This document shows positions 19,701 to 28,625 of a DNA stretch of 43,663 bases, piece after piece. Position numbers and translations under genes: made by a program. A model generated the notes under the pieces. That model made no database searches, was not told the DNA's origin, and was given only the letters and a program-made list of their open reading frames with translations. The stretch is from Thermoproteota archaeon (GTDB lineage: Archaea; Thermoproteota; Bathyarchaeia; RBG-16-48-13; GCA-020355125). Every line of letters begins with the position of its first letter. Positions within the stretch are counted from its first letter, which is position 1. The DNA lies in assembly GCA_030837285.1 (NCBI GenBank), contig JAUPKU010000079.1, positions 1-43,663 on the forward strand. Reading direction: 5' to 3'.

Positions 19701-20145
19701 TAATGAAGGAAATCTAGAAAGCTCCTACATAAAATTGGGAACGATGACAAACAAGCTCATGGGACAGCTAGGCTTAGCTGAGAAGCTAAGAGCGGTGGAT
19801 TCCAGAGAAGTGGCGAAAAAGGTTCTTACAACCCATTTCATCAGAGATATGGCTGGCAATCTCAAAGCTTTCACAGGTCAAAAGTTCAGATGCAAGAAAT
19901 GCAACACAAAATACCGAAGGATACCCCTATCAGGAAAATGCAGTAGATGTGGGGGTGGCATCCTTCTAACCGTCCACCAGAAGGGCATCGAGAAATACCT
20001 AGACATAGCTGAAGAGCTGACTAAAAAGTACGACATTGGAGTATATTACCAGCAAAGAATCGCCTTAGTCAGAGATGAGATTAACTCGCTATTCAAAGAA
20101 GAGAAGAATAATGTGAAACAGATTAAACTCGGAGAGTTCATGTAA
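16711..20145 (+). CDS. polC: DNA polymerase D (PolII) large catalytic subunit DP2
   Basis: This 1144-residue protein is the catalytic large subunit of the archaeal replicative polymerase D, which works with the DP1 exonuclease subunit (not in this window). The family-specific N-terminus (IARKARKKGIDPSFEPEPHV) and the catalytic core VKRRDCDGDEDSIMLVLDVL are present; D893, D895 and D897 carry the metal-binding role. The zinc sites are an eight-Cys double ribbon starting at C652/C655 (CPECEEEFYQLICPNC) and a C-terminal ribbon at C1061/C1064/C1077/C1080. No intein interrupts the DCDGDED site, where inteins often insert. The start is TTG at 16711, supported by AGGAGG at 16693-16698. The missing DP1 gene is normal for many archaea. 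Confidence 0.96.
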   Translation: MQLATTNDCEQYLTNIEERLNSLYDIARKARKKGIDPSFEPEPHVVKDLAEMVEGLVGPPKVAERVRELSKKMDKYEMSFVVAEDIVHAKYGHTDAERAADQAVRTALAIMTGGITAAPIQGIAYVKVKQNFDKTRYLAVYFAGPIRSAGGTEQALTLVVGDFVRSRLGLDRYKPTNDEIQRFIEEVRLYEREVGRFQYHVSDQELEAALRSVPVEVTGTESDPIEVSSFRNLPRIETNRVRAGALRVVNDGIVGRSQKVLKIIETIGIEGWDWLKRMKDIQNGGTGNESSQAGYMEEAIAGRPIFSFPSRSSGFRLRYGRSRNTGLASMGIHPATMSVLQDFLATGTQMRIEKPGKGCIVVPVDTIEPPVVKLNDGSVVRVESYSEGKKLSNDIHEILFLGDLLVAFGEFLENNKPLSPSGYTEEWWAKEVQAKIQNDFQGSLGKAAETIPISSSLLEELLTSPLVSKPTAQEAIIISKSLGIPLHPHFTYFWKEIEIEDLSTLRHALRESDRKIEKGILTGLELPLNLKIKAILEKLCVSHRVYDKRIIIEQNDALILSTLLRIDNQEERVKKQKTVIETLKELSGITLREKGLTYIGARMGRPEKAKKRDMSPPVHALFPIGLAGGSRRNIVEAAGKKLIQVEITKRKCPECEEEFYQLICPNCGVETHQEKVCPRCARVIDGEVCPVCKSQTVGFEERIINIREIYEKASRSLGVQSLGLVKGVKGLTSALKTPEALEKGILRAKHDLSVFKDGTIRFDATNAPLTHFRPSEVDAPLDILRSLGYTHDTCGQPLQNPGQMFELKVQDVIIPKSCAEYLVRESKFIDELLQKVYKLPPCYNVQTEQDLIGQLIIGFAPHTSAGVVGRVLGFTSTNVCYAHPLWHNVKRRDCDGDEDSIMLVLDVLLNFSKAYLPSQIGGMMDAPLLLISVVNPFEVDEAQNLDVASSYPIAFYEKTLEHADSKVVGKIIDVVEHRLGTPAQFEGYSFTQMTNDINEGNLESSYIKLGTMTNKLMGQLGLAEKLRAVDSREVAKKVLTTHFIRDMAGNLKAFTGQKFRCKKCNTKYRRIPLSGKCSRCGGGILLTVHQKGIEKYLDIAEELTKKYDIGVYYQQRIALVRDEINSLFKEEKNNVKQIKLGEFM

Positions 20146-20420
20146 AAACTATTTTTAATCGCGACTATTTTTTCTCACATTTCTCCAAAATAGATGTCGA
20201 ACTTCATAGTAACCCGTCTGGAACCAGGTTACATTATTCCAACTCAAACACTTAAAATGACAGTTCTAGCTCATCTTGACTCCCTCATTAATGAGAATAA
20301 TGTAAAGACTTTGAGAAGGAAAGAATGGTTCTCTTTAAGCTTAAGAATTAGTTTGAAAAATAAAAAACTTAGTAATAGTGATGAGTAAGTATTGTAGAGA
20401 GATTAGTTGTTGAGGTAATA
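20146..20420. other. Intergenic spacer between DP2 and the AKR-like gene
   Basis: It holds a 64-codon open frame (20194-20388, plus) with a start at ATG but no ribosome site and no recognisable motif; I do not treat it as a gene. T-rich runs just after the DP2 stop (20150-20175) could end transcription. The ribosome site of the next gene is GAGGT at 20412-20416. Confidence 0.4.
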
Positions 20421-20426
20421 ATGATT

Positions 20427-21458
20427 ATGAGATACAAGAAACTCAAACGGACTGGGTTTAAAGTCTCCGCTGTAGCTAGTGGCAGCCATATACAGCAGAT
20501 GTCGCAAGAGCAGTGTAACATAGCCTACAATACCGCCCTTGACCATGGTGTTAATCTGATATTCACAAGCGCCGCCTACATGGTTGCAGAAGCTAAGATC
20601 ACAGCAGCTGTCGGAGATAGGCGAAAAGAGTTCTATATAGTTTCGACGACCGATTACCGCGATGCAGAACACGCTTCTAAGCAGATTGACGAGAGTTTAA
20701 AGATTTTCAAGACAGATTACATTGATATCTATAACATCGGTGGTATCAGGAAGCCAGAGATCATAGATCAGGCTTTAGCTCCAGGTGGAGCTCTTGAAGC
20801 ACTTCTTGAGGCTAAGAAAGAGGGAAAAATTGGGCACATAGGTGTAACAGGTCATAGGCCAGAAGCCTTAGAGAAGGCAATAAAGACTGGACATATTGAA
20901 TGTGCACTCTTCGTCTTCAACTGGGCTCTTCAGAATCCTCTACAGGACATGCTTCCTCTGTGCAAGGAGTATAATGTGGACACCTTCTGTATGAGACCTC
21001 TTGAAGATGGCATGCTTGACAATCACGCAGAGAGGAACCTACGCTTCCTATTCTCTTCTCCCCTAGACATCGTGGTTTCAGGAATGTACACTCCAGAGGT
21101 AATCGACTATAACGTGGCGTTAGCATCGAAATCCCCAACGAAGACCGAATGGGAAGAACTTCAGTTACAAGCCAGAGAGCTTGGTTGGACTGGCTGCAGG
21201 AAATGCGGTTTATGCCTCTCTTGGCGCGAGATGACTGGGACTACGACGACATGTCCATACGCAATCAACTCACCAATGATTATGACCTTGTACTACTACA
21301 GAAAGAAGTATGGCCTATCACCCAACGCTGAAAAGCGATGGAGAGAGTTCATAGGAGTTGCGAAGAAGTGTGATGACTGTGGCAAATGCGAAGCCATATG
21401 TCCGTACAATCTGCCAATCACAAAGTACATCCACAACGCGATTAGAGAGACTCCTTAA
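20427..21458 (+). CDS. Aldo/keto reductase-fold protein with C-terminal ferredoxin-like domain, catalytic tetrad lost
   Basis: The first 240 residues follow the aldo/keto reductase barrel: start MRYKKLKRTGFKVSAVASGS, then HGVNLIFTSAAY, YIDIYNIGGI and IGHIGVTGHRPEAL. The C-terminal part has CRKCGLCLSW followed later by a distant CPYAIN, and a clean CDDCGKCEAICPYNLP, which should hold one or two Fe-S clusters. Compared with the usual FDTA-x-x-Y / TK / LHG residues, three of the four tetrad positions are replaced: Asp to T47, Lys to T74, His to G105. Only Tyr (Y51) remains. NADPH-dependent carbonyl reduction is therefore doubtful. I start at ATG 20427, ten bases after GAGGT; the upstream ATG at 20421 is too close. 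Confidence 0.85.
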   Translation: MRYKKLKRTGFKVSAVASGSHIQQMSQEQCNIAYNTALDHGVNLIFTSAAYMVAEAKITAAVGDRRKEFYIVSTTDYRDAEHASKQIDESLKIFKTDYIDIYNIGGIRKPEIIDQALAPGGALEALLEAKKEGKIGHIGVTGHRPEALEKAIKTGHIECALFVFNWALQNPLQDMLPLCKEYNVDTFCMRPLEDGMLDNHAERNLRFLFSSPLDIVVSGMYTPEVIDYNVALASKSPTKTEWEELQLQARELGWTGCRKCGLCLSWREMTGTTTTCPYAINSPMIMTLYYYRKKYGLSPNAEKRWREFIGVAKKCDDCGKCEAICPYNLPITKYIHNAIRETP

Positions 21459-21766
21459 CTAGGCGCAAGAAACAAAAATCCAATTTGCTAAGAGGATTTT
21501 ATAGTGTTTCATCCAGAGGTTTTCCTTCACGCGTGAAATAGTCTATGCGACTGATCGACTCTAAAATTACAAAAGCGGAGAAACTTTAGACATAGATAAT
21601 AGTGTATTTCTACCCGATATGTAATATGCGGAAATGGAGTTCTTCTGTAATTGTATAGACACAACCACAATAACATATAAGTTTAAAATTTACCAATACT
21701 TCTAGGTTAGCAGCTTTATTAAATCAAAATTAAACGATTACTTCAATTCTTTATGAGGGATTTAAT
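21459..21766. promoter_or_regulatory. Promoter region of the cdc48 gene
   Basis: About 300 bases with no gene. An archaeal TATA-like element, ACATATAAG near 21674-21682, lies about 90 bases before the ATG. A second AT-rich candidate is closer (TTTATTAAATC, about 21715). GAGGGA a few bases before 21767 is the ribosome site. Nothing else structured was seen. Confidence 0.4.
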
Positions 21767-23923
21767 ATGTCAGATTATAAGAATGTTAGATTGCGAATTG
21801 TAGAGGCTAGGTCTCGAGACGTCGGTAGAGGAATTGTTCGAGTTGGTTCTAGGGCTCAAAAAGTCTTAGGCCTTACTCCAGGAGATGTTTTAGCTATTGA
21901 AGGCAAACGAACAACTGTAGCTACCTTCTGGCCAGGTTACCCCGATGATGAAGGCATGGAAATTATAAGGGTTGACGGTATCACCCGTCATAATCTAGGC
22001 GTCTCAATTGAAGAGTTGGTATATGTGAGGAAGGCTGAGATAAAAGTCGCTTCAAGGATTACGTTAGCACCACCAATGGCCATACGCTTCAGTGAAGACT
22101 TTGAAGAGTATGTGAAACGCCAGCTCCTAGGTCGGCCAATATCTCGTGGAGACACTGTTACCATTTCGGTTTTGGGAGAGGCATTGCAGATGCAGATTAC
22201 ATCGACTGTTCCATCGCCCAATGTAGTGGTAGGCGAGGGAACGAAGGTAACTGTTAGCACTGAGCCAGGAGGCGAGGTAGCAGCTCCAGAAGTCACCTAC
22301 GAGGATATAGGCGGCCTCAAGAATGAGCTACAAAGAATACGGGAAACTATAGAACTACCTCTGAAGCACCCCGAACTATTCAAACACGTCGGTATAGAAC
22401 CGCCTAAAGGTGTTCTCCTCTACGGTCCTCCAGGAACAGGAAAAACACTCATAGCGAAGGCAGTTGCAAATGAGGCAGGAGCTCACTTCACTTCAATTAA
22501 CGGTCCTGAGATAATGAGTAAGTACTACGGCGAGTCTGAAGAAAGGCTCAGACAGATATTCAAAGAAGCAGAGGAAAACGCGCCTAGCATAATATTCATC
22601 GATGAAATAGACACTCTAGCCCCTAAGAGAGAAGAGGTCACCGGCGAAGTGGAGAAACGCATCGTCTCTCAGCTTCTAACGGTGATGGATGGTCTGAAAG
22701 GTAGGGGTCGAGTGATAGTCATAGGAGCTACGAACCGTGTTGACGCTGTTGATCCCGCGTTAAGGCGGCCCGGAAGATTTGATCGAGAGATCGCAATTGG
22801 CGTTCCAGATAAGGAAGGTAGAGAGGAGATAATCCGCATCCACGCCCGTCACATGCCTTTGGATAGCGATGTGAACCTAACCGAACTTGCGGAACTAACA
22901 CATGGCTTCGTTGGCGCTGATCTAGCAGCCTTGTGTAGAGAAGCAGCTATGAATGCTCTTAGGAGATATTTGCCCCAAGTTGACCTGGAGAAGGAGACAA
23001 TACCCACTGAGATTCTTGAAAAGATAAAAGTTACCTCTAATGACTTCTCTGATGCTTTGAAAACTACGCAACCATCAGCCATGAGGGAAGTCTATGTTGA
23101 AGTGCCTGATGTCCATTGGAGTGATGTCGGCGACTTAGAAACGGTTAAGCAGCAATTGAAAGAAGCGGTTGAATGGCCTATAAAGAGCCCTGAAATATTC
23201 ACCAGACTTGGCGTCCGCCCGGTAAAAGGGATACTCCTATATGGCCCACCTGGAACAGGGAAGACGCTATTGGTTAAAGCAGTGGCGAATGAGAGTGAAG
23301 CTAACTTCATAAGTGTACGTGGACCCGAAGTCCTATCAAAGTGGGTTGGTGAGAGTGAGAAAGCTGTTAGGGAGATTTTCCAAAAGGCTAGGCAGACTTC
23401 TCCCTGCATCATCTTCTTCGATGAGTTAGACTCTATAGTTCCGCAGAGGGGAAGTCGAATGGGTGACTCAGGTGTGACAGAGCGAATAGTCAATCAACTT
23501 TTGACTGAGATGGATGGTCTTGTGATTCTGAAGAACGTCGTAGTTGTAGGAGCCACAAACCGCGCTGACCTCATCGACGCTGCACTATTAAGGCCAGGAC
23601 GCTTCGACCGAGTGATATACGTTCCTCCACCTAACAAAATTGGTCGTCTGGAAATATTCAAGATCCATGCAAAGGCTATGCCTCTTGCCAAAGATGTTGA
23701 TCTAACAAAACTGTCTGATATGACCGAAGGTTATACTGGAGCGGATATTGAGGCGGTTTGTAGGGAAGCTGCCATGATCGCCGCGAGAGAGAATAAAGAA
23801 GCAAAAGAAGTGAAAGCAATACACTTTGAAGCAGCACTCAAAGCCGTAAGCCCCAGTCTTACAAAAGAAGGAATGGCTAGATACGAGAAGACCGCTGAAG
23901 ATCTAAAAAGAATGATCTCCTAA
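21767..23923 (+). CDS. cdc48: Cdc48/VAT-type AAA+ ATPase (two AAA domains)
   Basis: The 718-residue product has the full p97/VAT layout. The N-terminal double-psi barrel region includes [20 protein letters not shown]. The D1 AAA domain has Walker A GPPGTGKT at 220-227, Walker [15 protein letters not shown], sensor IGATNR and arginine-finger helix [11 protein letters not shown]2 has GPPGTGKT at 493-500, [14 protein letters not shown] and [11 protein letters not shown]. It unfolds proteins, often feeding them to the proteasome. It ends [12 protein letters not shown], without a clear hydrophobic-Tyr-X proteasome-docking tail. It is transcribed alone and appears intact. Confidence 0.97.
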   Translation: MSDYKNVRLRIVEARSRDVGRGIVRVGSRAQKVLGLTPGDVLAIEGKRTTVATFWPGYPDDEGMEIIRVDGITRHNLGVSIEELVYVRKAEIKVASRITLAPPMAIRFSEDFEEYVKRQLLGRPISRGDTVTISVLGEALQMQITSTVPSPNVVVGEGTKVTVSTEPGGEVAAPEVTYEDIGGLKNELQRIRETIELPLKHPELFKHVGIEPPKGVLLYGPPGTGKTLIAKAVANEAGAHFTSINGPEIMSKYYGESEERLRQIFKEAEENAPSIIFIDEIDTLAPKREEVTGEVEKRIVSQLLTVMDGLKGRGRVIVIGATNRVDAVDPALRRPGRFDREIAIGVPDKEGREEIIRIHARHMPLDSDVNLTELAELTHGFVGADLAALCREAAMNALRRYLPQVDLEKETIPTEILEKIKVTSNDFSDALKTTQPSAMREVYVEVPDVHWSDVGDLETVKQQLKEAVEWPIKSPEIFTRLGVRPVKGILLYGPPGTGKTLLVKAVANESEANFISVRGPEVLSKWVGESEKAVREIFQKARQTSPCIIFFDELDSIVPQRGSRMGDSGVTERIVNQLLTEMDGLVILKNVVVVGATNRADLIDAALLRPGRFDRVIYVPPPNKIGRLEIFKIHAKAMPLAKDVDLTKLSDMTEGYTGADIEAVCREAAMIAARENKEAKEVKAIHFEAALKAVSPSLTKEGMARYEKTAEDLKRMIS

Positions 23924-24088
23924 TACCACTTTTTATTAAGTATTAGAATATTGATATTCTATTAAGACAATAAAGAGTGAAAAACAAGTACCTATAAGAA
24001 ATGGAATGCTTCAGATCTTTAGAGCTCAAATAATCCTAGCCGTCATGATACAATCAGAACCGTTGGATATTAAGCGGTCATTTTTGTC

Positions 24089-25006
24089 TTATGATAATTC
24101 AACCATTCTCTCTAATGCGCGTCTAGCTCTAGTGGCAATGCCTTTTGGAACAGTTACTGGATAGACTTCGTCTCTTAATGATTTATATATGTTTTCTAGA
24201 GTGTTCATCTTCATGTTAGGGCATATTCCTAGGACACTTGCTAATATGAACTCTTTGTTAGGATTATCTTTTCTAAGCCTGTGGAGAATTCCCTCTTCAG
24301 TTCCAATAATGTATCTCTTAGCTTTAGCCTCTTGCGCGTAGCGAATGATCTGAGAGGTGCTTCCAACAAAGTTAGCTGAATGCCGGACTTCTCTGGAGCA
24401 TTCTGGATGAACGAGTACAGGAGCATCTGGATACTGCTCTTTGAGGAGACGAATGCTTTCTATGTCAAACACGGAGTGGGTTGGACAGAAGCCGTGCTCT
24501 GGAATCGGTATGATCTTCTTTTTTGTCTTCTCTTGGACGTATTCTGCTAGATTACAATCTGGACCGAAGATTATCGTGTCTCCCTCCACGCGCTCCACGA
24601 TCTTCACTGCGTTAGCCGATGTACAGCAAACCTCACAGCTAGCCTTTGCTTCTGCAAATGTGTTAACGTATAAGACCAATGGAATTCGGAGGTACTTCTT
24701 TCTGTATCGTCTGATATCGTCTAGACTCAGCATTCTAGCCATGGGGCAGTGGGCATACAAACTCGGAATTAAAATCTTCTTAGTGGGATTTAGGAGAAAG
24801 GCGTTCTCAGCCATAAAGTCAACCGCTGCTACTACAAGGATCTTCGCTTCCTTCTCGTCCATAGCCCTTCTGGCTAATTCAATACTGTCTCCAACGTAAT
24901 CAGCGATATCTTGAACTTCAGGTCTCTGATAGTTATGCGCTAGTATCACAGCTTTCTTTTCTTTCCTTAGCTTCCCTATCTCTTTTACTAGTTCTTCTGT
25001 GCTCAT
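24089..25006 (-). CDS. nadA: Quinolinate synthase A
   Basis: NadA condenses iminoaspartate with dihydroxyacetone phosphate to quinolinate on a [4Fe-4S] cluster. The 305-residue length is normal for the short archaeal type. The signatures are AVILAHNYQRPEVQDIADYV at the N-terminus, CEVCCTSANAVKIVE, GPDCNLAEYV, PIPEHGFCPTHSVF, VLVHPECSREVR and LGICPNMKMNTLENIY. The cluster cysteines of the family are in the CTSAN and CPNM blocks, with a third from the central region. The gene is divergent from nadB across a 158-base shared promoter region, so the first two enzymes of de novo NAD synthesis are probably co-regulated. Confidence 0.97.
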   Translation of the reverse strand: MSTEELVKEIGKLRKEKKAVILAHNYQRPEVQDIADYVGDSIELARRAMDEKEAKILVVAAVDFMAENAFLLNPTKKILIPSLYAHCPMARMLSLDDIRRYRKKYLRIPLVLYVNTFAEAKASCEVCCTSANAVKIVERVEGDTIIFGPDCNLAEYVQEKTKKKIIPIPEHGFCPTHSVFDIESIRLLKEQYPDAPVLVHPECSREVRHSANFVGSTSQIIRYAQEAKAKRYIIGTEEGILHRLRKDNPNKEFILASVLGICPNMKMNTLENIYKSLRDEVYPVTVPKGIATRARRALERMVELS

Positions 25007-25075
25007 CTGCTCACCTAGCCAAATATATTTTTAAAAATAAGTGTTTCACGACTAAAAGATTTACTATTATCGTGG

Positions 25076-25112
25076 ATTGACCACTTAGCTTATTAATAAA
25101 AGGTCGGTCAAT
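25076..25112. promoter_or_regulatory. Inverted repeat in the nadA-nadB divergent promoter
   Basis: ATTGACC (25076-25082) and GGTCAAT (25106-25112) are perfect 7-base inverted arms, 30 bases centre to centre, about three helical turns. The AT-rich TTATTAATAAAA between them is the likely nadB TATA box. On the other side a TTTTTAAAAATA run at about 25026-25037 would serve nadA. The arrangement suggests a dimeric regulator, but no NAD regulator gene was identified. Confidence 0.4.
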
Positions 25113-25164
25113 ACTGCTAGCATTGATATGTGTTCATTGAAAACAACTTGAAGATGTCAATAAG

Positions 25165-26724
25165 ATGCCTGAAATTTTTGAGGTAGACTTCCTAGTTATT
25201 GGCAGTGGAATAGCAGGATTAAGCTTCGCTATTCAAGCGTCTAAGAAAGGCCGAGTTACCATTATTACAAAGAAGGAGCTGATGGAGTCAAATACTAACT
25301 TGGCTCAGGGTGGCATAGCTGCTGTCTTGGGTACGCGAGATTCTTTTAAGCTTCACATTAGTGATACGCTTCGGGTGGGATGTGGTCTATCAAATATTAA
25401 GGCTGTTGAGACGCTTGTAGAAAATGGACCGAAAGCTATCGAATGGCTGATTACTCAAGGTGTCGAATTTGATAAAACTCGAGACAAACTGGCACTTAGT
25501 ATGGAGAGTGGTCACTCCAAGAAGAGAATCGTCCACAAAGGCGACTACACTGGAAGGGAGATCGAAGAGGCTCTGGTCGCTTCTCTCAGAAGCAATGATG
25601 TTTACATTTTTGAGAACTGTCTTGCTCTGGATCTACTTACGAAAGATGGACGATGCTATGGTGCAGAAGTTATGGCTCTTAACGAGAGAAGACTAATCGT
25701 TTTCTTTGCTAAAGCCACAATTCTCGCAACTGGGGGTATAGGTCAAGTTTACGCGCAAACCTCTAATCCGTATATTGCTACTGGCGATGGAATCGCGATG
25801 GCGTATAGGGCAGGCGCGAAATTGGAGGATATGGAGTTCGTCCAATTTCATCCGACGACACTTCAGCGGAAGGGTGAACCCAACTTTCTCATTTCGGAGA
25901 CAGTGAGAGGCGAAGGTGGAATCTTAAGGAACGCTTCTGGCGAAGCATTCATGACGAAATATGATATAGCCAAGGAGCTCGCGCCTAGGGATGTGGTTTC
26001 AAGGGCCGTCTTCGAAGAACTCAAGAAAGGGGCTGTCTACCTTGATTTACGCCATAAGAATAGAAACTTCATTCAACGACGATTCCCAACAATTTATCAG
26101 GAATGCCTCCTTCACGGGATAGACGTTGCAGAGGACTTAATCCCTGTTGTACCCGCGGAGCACTATCTGTGCGGAGGAGTCAAAGTTGACCTTAACGGTG
26201 AATCAAGTATAGCTGGTCTCTTCGCCTTTGGAGAGTGTTCATGTACTGGCATCCATGGAGCCAATAGACTGGCAAGCAATTCTCTACTCGAATCAGTAGT
26301 TTTTAGTACTCTTGGCGTCTCCAGAGCCACAGCATACCTCAAGAGAGACTCTTCACCTCCAACTCTCAGGGAAATGTCTGTTGAATTTGAGGATGTTGAC
26401 TCTCAAAAGGATACGGTTAAGGGGGAACTGCAGAGCTTGATGTGGGAGTTTGTGGGTGTAGTCAGGAGGACTAGTGATCTGACTCATGCTCTTTTGAGGC
26501 TTCAGCGTTTGGAGGAGACAATAACGAAGCTTGATAAAGACATTCTTCACAGCAGCATGATCGAACTACGGAATATGATTACTATCGCTAAACTAATAAC
26601 AAAAGCCGCTTCTATCAGAAAAGAAAGCCGCGGAACCCACTATCTCGTTGAACAGCCTAAGCAGGATGATGAAAACTGGCTGAAGCACATAGTCTTTGAG
26701 AATGAAAACGTAGAAATAAAGTGA
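25165..26724 (+). CDS. nadB: L-aspartate oxidase
   Basis: NadB oxidises L-aspartate to iminoaspartate, the substrate of NadA. The protein (519 residues) has the FAD dinucleotide loop VIGSGIAGLSFAIQASKKG and the conserved LAQGGIAAVLG. The flavoprotein-family active region SGHSKKRIVHKGDYTGREIE, EDMEFVQFHPTTL, PRDVVSRAV and the C-terminal cap motif HGANRLASNSLLESVVF are all present. The C-terminal helical domain is complete. In anaerobes fumarate rather than oxygen is the likely electron acceptor. The next step gene, nadC, lies about 5.3 kb downstream rather than adjoining, separated by the KaiC/UbiA block. Confidence 0.96.
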   Translation: MPEIFEVDFLVIGSGIAGLSFAIQASKKGRVTIITKKELMESNTNLAQGGIAAVLGTRDSFKLHISDTLRVGCGLSNIKAVETLVENGPKAIEWLITQGVEFDKTRDKLALSMESGHSKKRIVHKGDYTGREIEEALVASLRSNDVYIFENCLALDLLTKDGRCYGAEVMALNERRLIVFFAKATILATGGIGQVYAQTSNPYIATGDGIAMAYRAGAKLEDMEFVQFHPTTLQRKGEPNFLISETVRGEGGILRNASGEAFMTKYDIAKELAPRDVVSRAVFEELKKGAVYLDLRHKNRNFIQRRFPTIYQECLLHGIDVAEDLIPVVPAEHYLCGGVKVDLNGESSIAGLFAFGECSCTGIHGANRLASNSLLESVVFSTLGVSRATAYLKRDSSPPTLREMSVEFEDVDSQKDTVKGELQSLMWEFVGVVRRTSDLTHALLRLQRLEETITKLDKDILHSSMIELRNMITIAKLITKAASIRKESRGTHYLVEQPKQDDENWLKHIVFENENVEIK

Positions 26725-27388
26725 CATCATTATCAAATGATTAGATGGCTCTTTTAAAGAAAAAAGAAAAGAAAATACACTGAGCACTTCATGTATGCTG
26801 ATGTCTCTTTTCCTGTCTCTCTGTGTCTGAGGCTCTCTATTTTCGGAGGGTAGGAGAGTTGATAGGCTATTTCCAAGCTTTATTTTTGAAACTTAGTTTT
26901 ACGTGCCTATTGGGCTGCGAAAAAGCGCTAAAAAGGATTCGAAATCATGGGATATAATATGGAAACGGACTCTTATTCATTATAAATTTTCACATAGCTT
27001 CTCAATTGTTTTCTGAGATGATATATACAGCATTGCTGTTTTAGATTTCTTAACTTTTTTACAGGGTGCTTTGTAGGCATTGTTGTTTTAGGACTGCATG
27101 AATAGTGTGAGATGAAGGTCAGAGCTTCTGAAGACCCTTATTAACAAAAGGCTAGTTTGTTTGTTTAACATGTGCATCATTTTTTCTTAGCAAGTTCTCA
27201 TCAGCGAGTCTTTCTGTACAAGGAGCTTAGGCTTCTGAGGAAGACTGAATTTCGTTCTCAACTCTTTATGCTGCAATGCTTCTAGCTTGTCAAGCCACTC
27301 TCATCTCATGTTAGGGAGAGCAAATTATATTTGATATTTAGAAAACCAGTTTAGGAATGTGCATACGAGTTAGGTGCGTTAGAAAGGA
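26725..27388. other. Long non-coding stretch between nadB and the wHTH gene
   Basis: Roughly 660 bases with no convincing gene. On the minus strand around 27185-27300 a short protein-like run can be translated (EWLDKLEALQHKELRTKFSL), but it has stops on both sides and no start. It may be a relic. A few CTCT-rich runs near 26800-26840 were seen. Nothing here matches a known RNA. Confidence 0.4.
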
Positions 27389-27437
27389 TTTATAAACCAT
27401 TCACTCATTTACCATATTATTTGTTTGAACAGTTCAA
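27389..27437 (+). promoter_or_regulatory. TATA box and 13-bp palindrome upstream of the wHTH gene
   Basis: TTTATAAA (27389-27396), preceded by a purine-rich BRE-like GAAAGGA, forms a good archaeal promoter. The perfect palindrome TTGAAC-A-GTTCAA (27425-27437) falls where transcription should start, 33 bases before the ATG at 27470. A dimeric winged-helix protein bound there would block initiation, so autorepression is a reasonable inference. Confidence 0.55.
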
Positions 27438-27469
27438 CAACTTAAATCATAAAACGGCCTCGTGGTAAG

Positions 27470-27796
27470 ATGAGCGAAGTTTCACAGAGAATAAAGAAGA
27501 TTGAGGAACGCTTAGACGCTCTGGAAGGAACGATAAAAGCTCTTGGATTTTCATCTTCAAGAGATCAACCAAGATCAATAAACATGAATGATCTGCTATC
27601 TCTTCCCAGCAGTCTACAAAAAACTATCCTGACAGCTCAGAGTTTGAAGGACGCTACATCGAATGAAGTAGCTGAAAAGACAGGAAGAGATAGAACTGTT
27701 GAAACCATTTACTTGAATCAGCTGGTTAGGCTAGGATATCTAAACAAGGAGAGAAGGGGCAGAAAAATCTACTTTAAGGTTCTTCAGTACTATTGA
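27470..27796 (+). CDS. Winged-helix DNA-binding protein with N-terminal coiled coil
   Basis: The 108-residue protein starts with a heptad-like helix (RIKKIEERLDALEGTIKALG), a likely dimerisation coil. The rest has a winged-helix pattern: LPSSLQKTILTAQSLKDATS is helix 1, NEVAEKTGRDRTVETIYLNQ is the recognition pair, and LVRLGYLNKERRGRKIYFKV forms the wing. This is ArsR/MarR-like in layout, and the family is common in archaea. Its promoter has a palindrome at the expected transcription start. It converges with the first KaiC-like gene (one base between stop codons), and it may control that block. Confidence 0.8.
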   Translation: MSEVSQRIKKIEERLDALEGTIKALGFSSSRDQPRSINMNDLLSLPSSLQKTILTAQSLKDATSNEVAEKTGRDRTVETIYLNQLVRLGYLNKERRGRKIYFKVLQYY

Positions 27797-27797
27797 G

Positions 27798-28538
27798 TTA
27801 TGAGATTTCTATTCTCTCCTCAGGGTGAACGACAATTCCAGTGTTGGAAATCTCCATGAGGTATATGTCTGAACTGTGCTTGTTGCCTCTCAACTTGAGA
27901 ACTTGAATCGCCCTTGCCATAGAAGACCCTTTTCGAGTGTAGTATAGTACAACTACACCTTGAACCAAAGCTCTTTCCAGTTGGGCATTATCCGACTCTA
28001 TTTGGCTTTCGGTGATTAGTAGAGAAGTGCAATCTAGGCTGCTGAGCACCTGAATTAATCCCAGCAACCCTTGTCGAACGTATGATTGACTTTCATACTG
28101 AGTCGTTAGTACTGTGATGGAGTCAATGACTAATCGTTTGGCGCCGACTTTCTTTACTGTGTCTACGATCAGACGGGTTATTTGGCTGAATGGCACACCT
28201 TCACCCTTGAATAGGGTGTTATTTGGAACTATGTATCCGTCTTCTGTGAAACCGACAGGTCGAGCGTCAATTATCACAAGCTTCTTCTTATCTTCAAGCT
28301 TTTTTAAATCCCAGCCATAGACAAGCATATTCTTTCTGATCTCGTCAGGGTTCTCGCAAAGAGTAACATATATTCCAGGCTCCTTGTTCTCAACTACTCC
28401 ATTGTATAGGAACTGGGTGGAAAAGGTTGTTTTTCCACTTCCAGGTCCACCATGTAATAGAATACAGCTTCCTCTAGCAAGCCCTCCACCACAGATTTCA
28501 TCAAACCCCTTTATTCCAGAATGAATTATCATAGTCAT
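27798..28538 (-). CDS. KaiC-like single-domain RecA-fold ATPase (paralog 1)
   Basis: A 246-residue single-domain relative of KaiC. Walker A is HGGPGSGKTT (P-loop residues 30-37). The segment YVTLCENPDEIRKNMLVYGW carries the Glu typical of the catalytic position, and Walker B is RLVIDSITVLTTQYE. The entry motif HSGIKGFDEICGGGLARGSC is also characteristic. Such archaeal proteins are implicated in signalling and include the archaellum protein FlaH, but no partner is known for this group. Unlike paralog 3, its nucleotide site is intact. It lies upstream on the minus strand of nothing but the convergent wHTH gene, and 87 bases from paralog 2, transcribed in the same direction. Confidence 0.9.
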   Translation of the reverse strand: MTMIIHSGIKGFDEICGGGLARGSCILLHGGPGSGKTTFSTQFLYNGVVENKEPGIYVTLCENPDEIRKNMLVYGWDLKKLEDKKKLVIIDARPVGFTEDGYIVPNNTLFKGEGVPFSQITRLIVDTVKKVGAKRLVIDSITVLTTQYESQSYVRQGLLGLIQVLSSLDCTSLLITESQIESDNAQLERALVQGVVVLYYTRKGSSMARAIQVLKLRGNKHSSDIYLMEISNTGIVVHPEERIEIS

Positions 28539-28625
28539 AACCGCATTTTTATAGTGATACTATCTAAATACTTTTTCATTGTTTTAATTCTATCGGAGAA
28601 TTGTTCCACCCATCATTTTCTCGGC

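Noticed and set aside
16711-20145. Possible intein in DP2
   Set aside because: The catalytic DCDGDED region is uninterrupted and the length is that of an intein-free protein.
20194-20388. 64-codon frame between DP2 and the AKR-like gene
   Set aside because: No ribosome site and no recognisable pattern.
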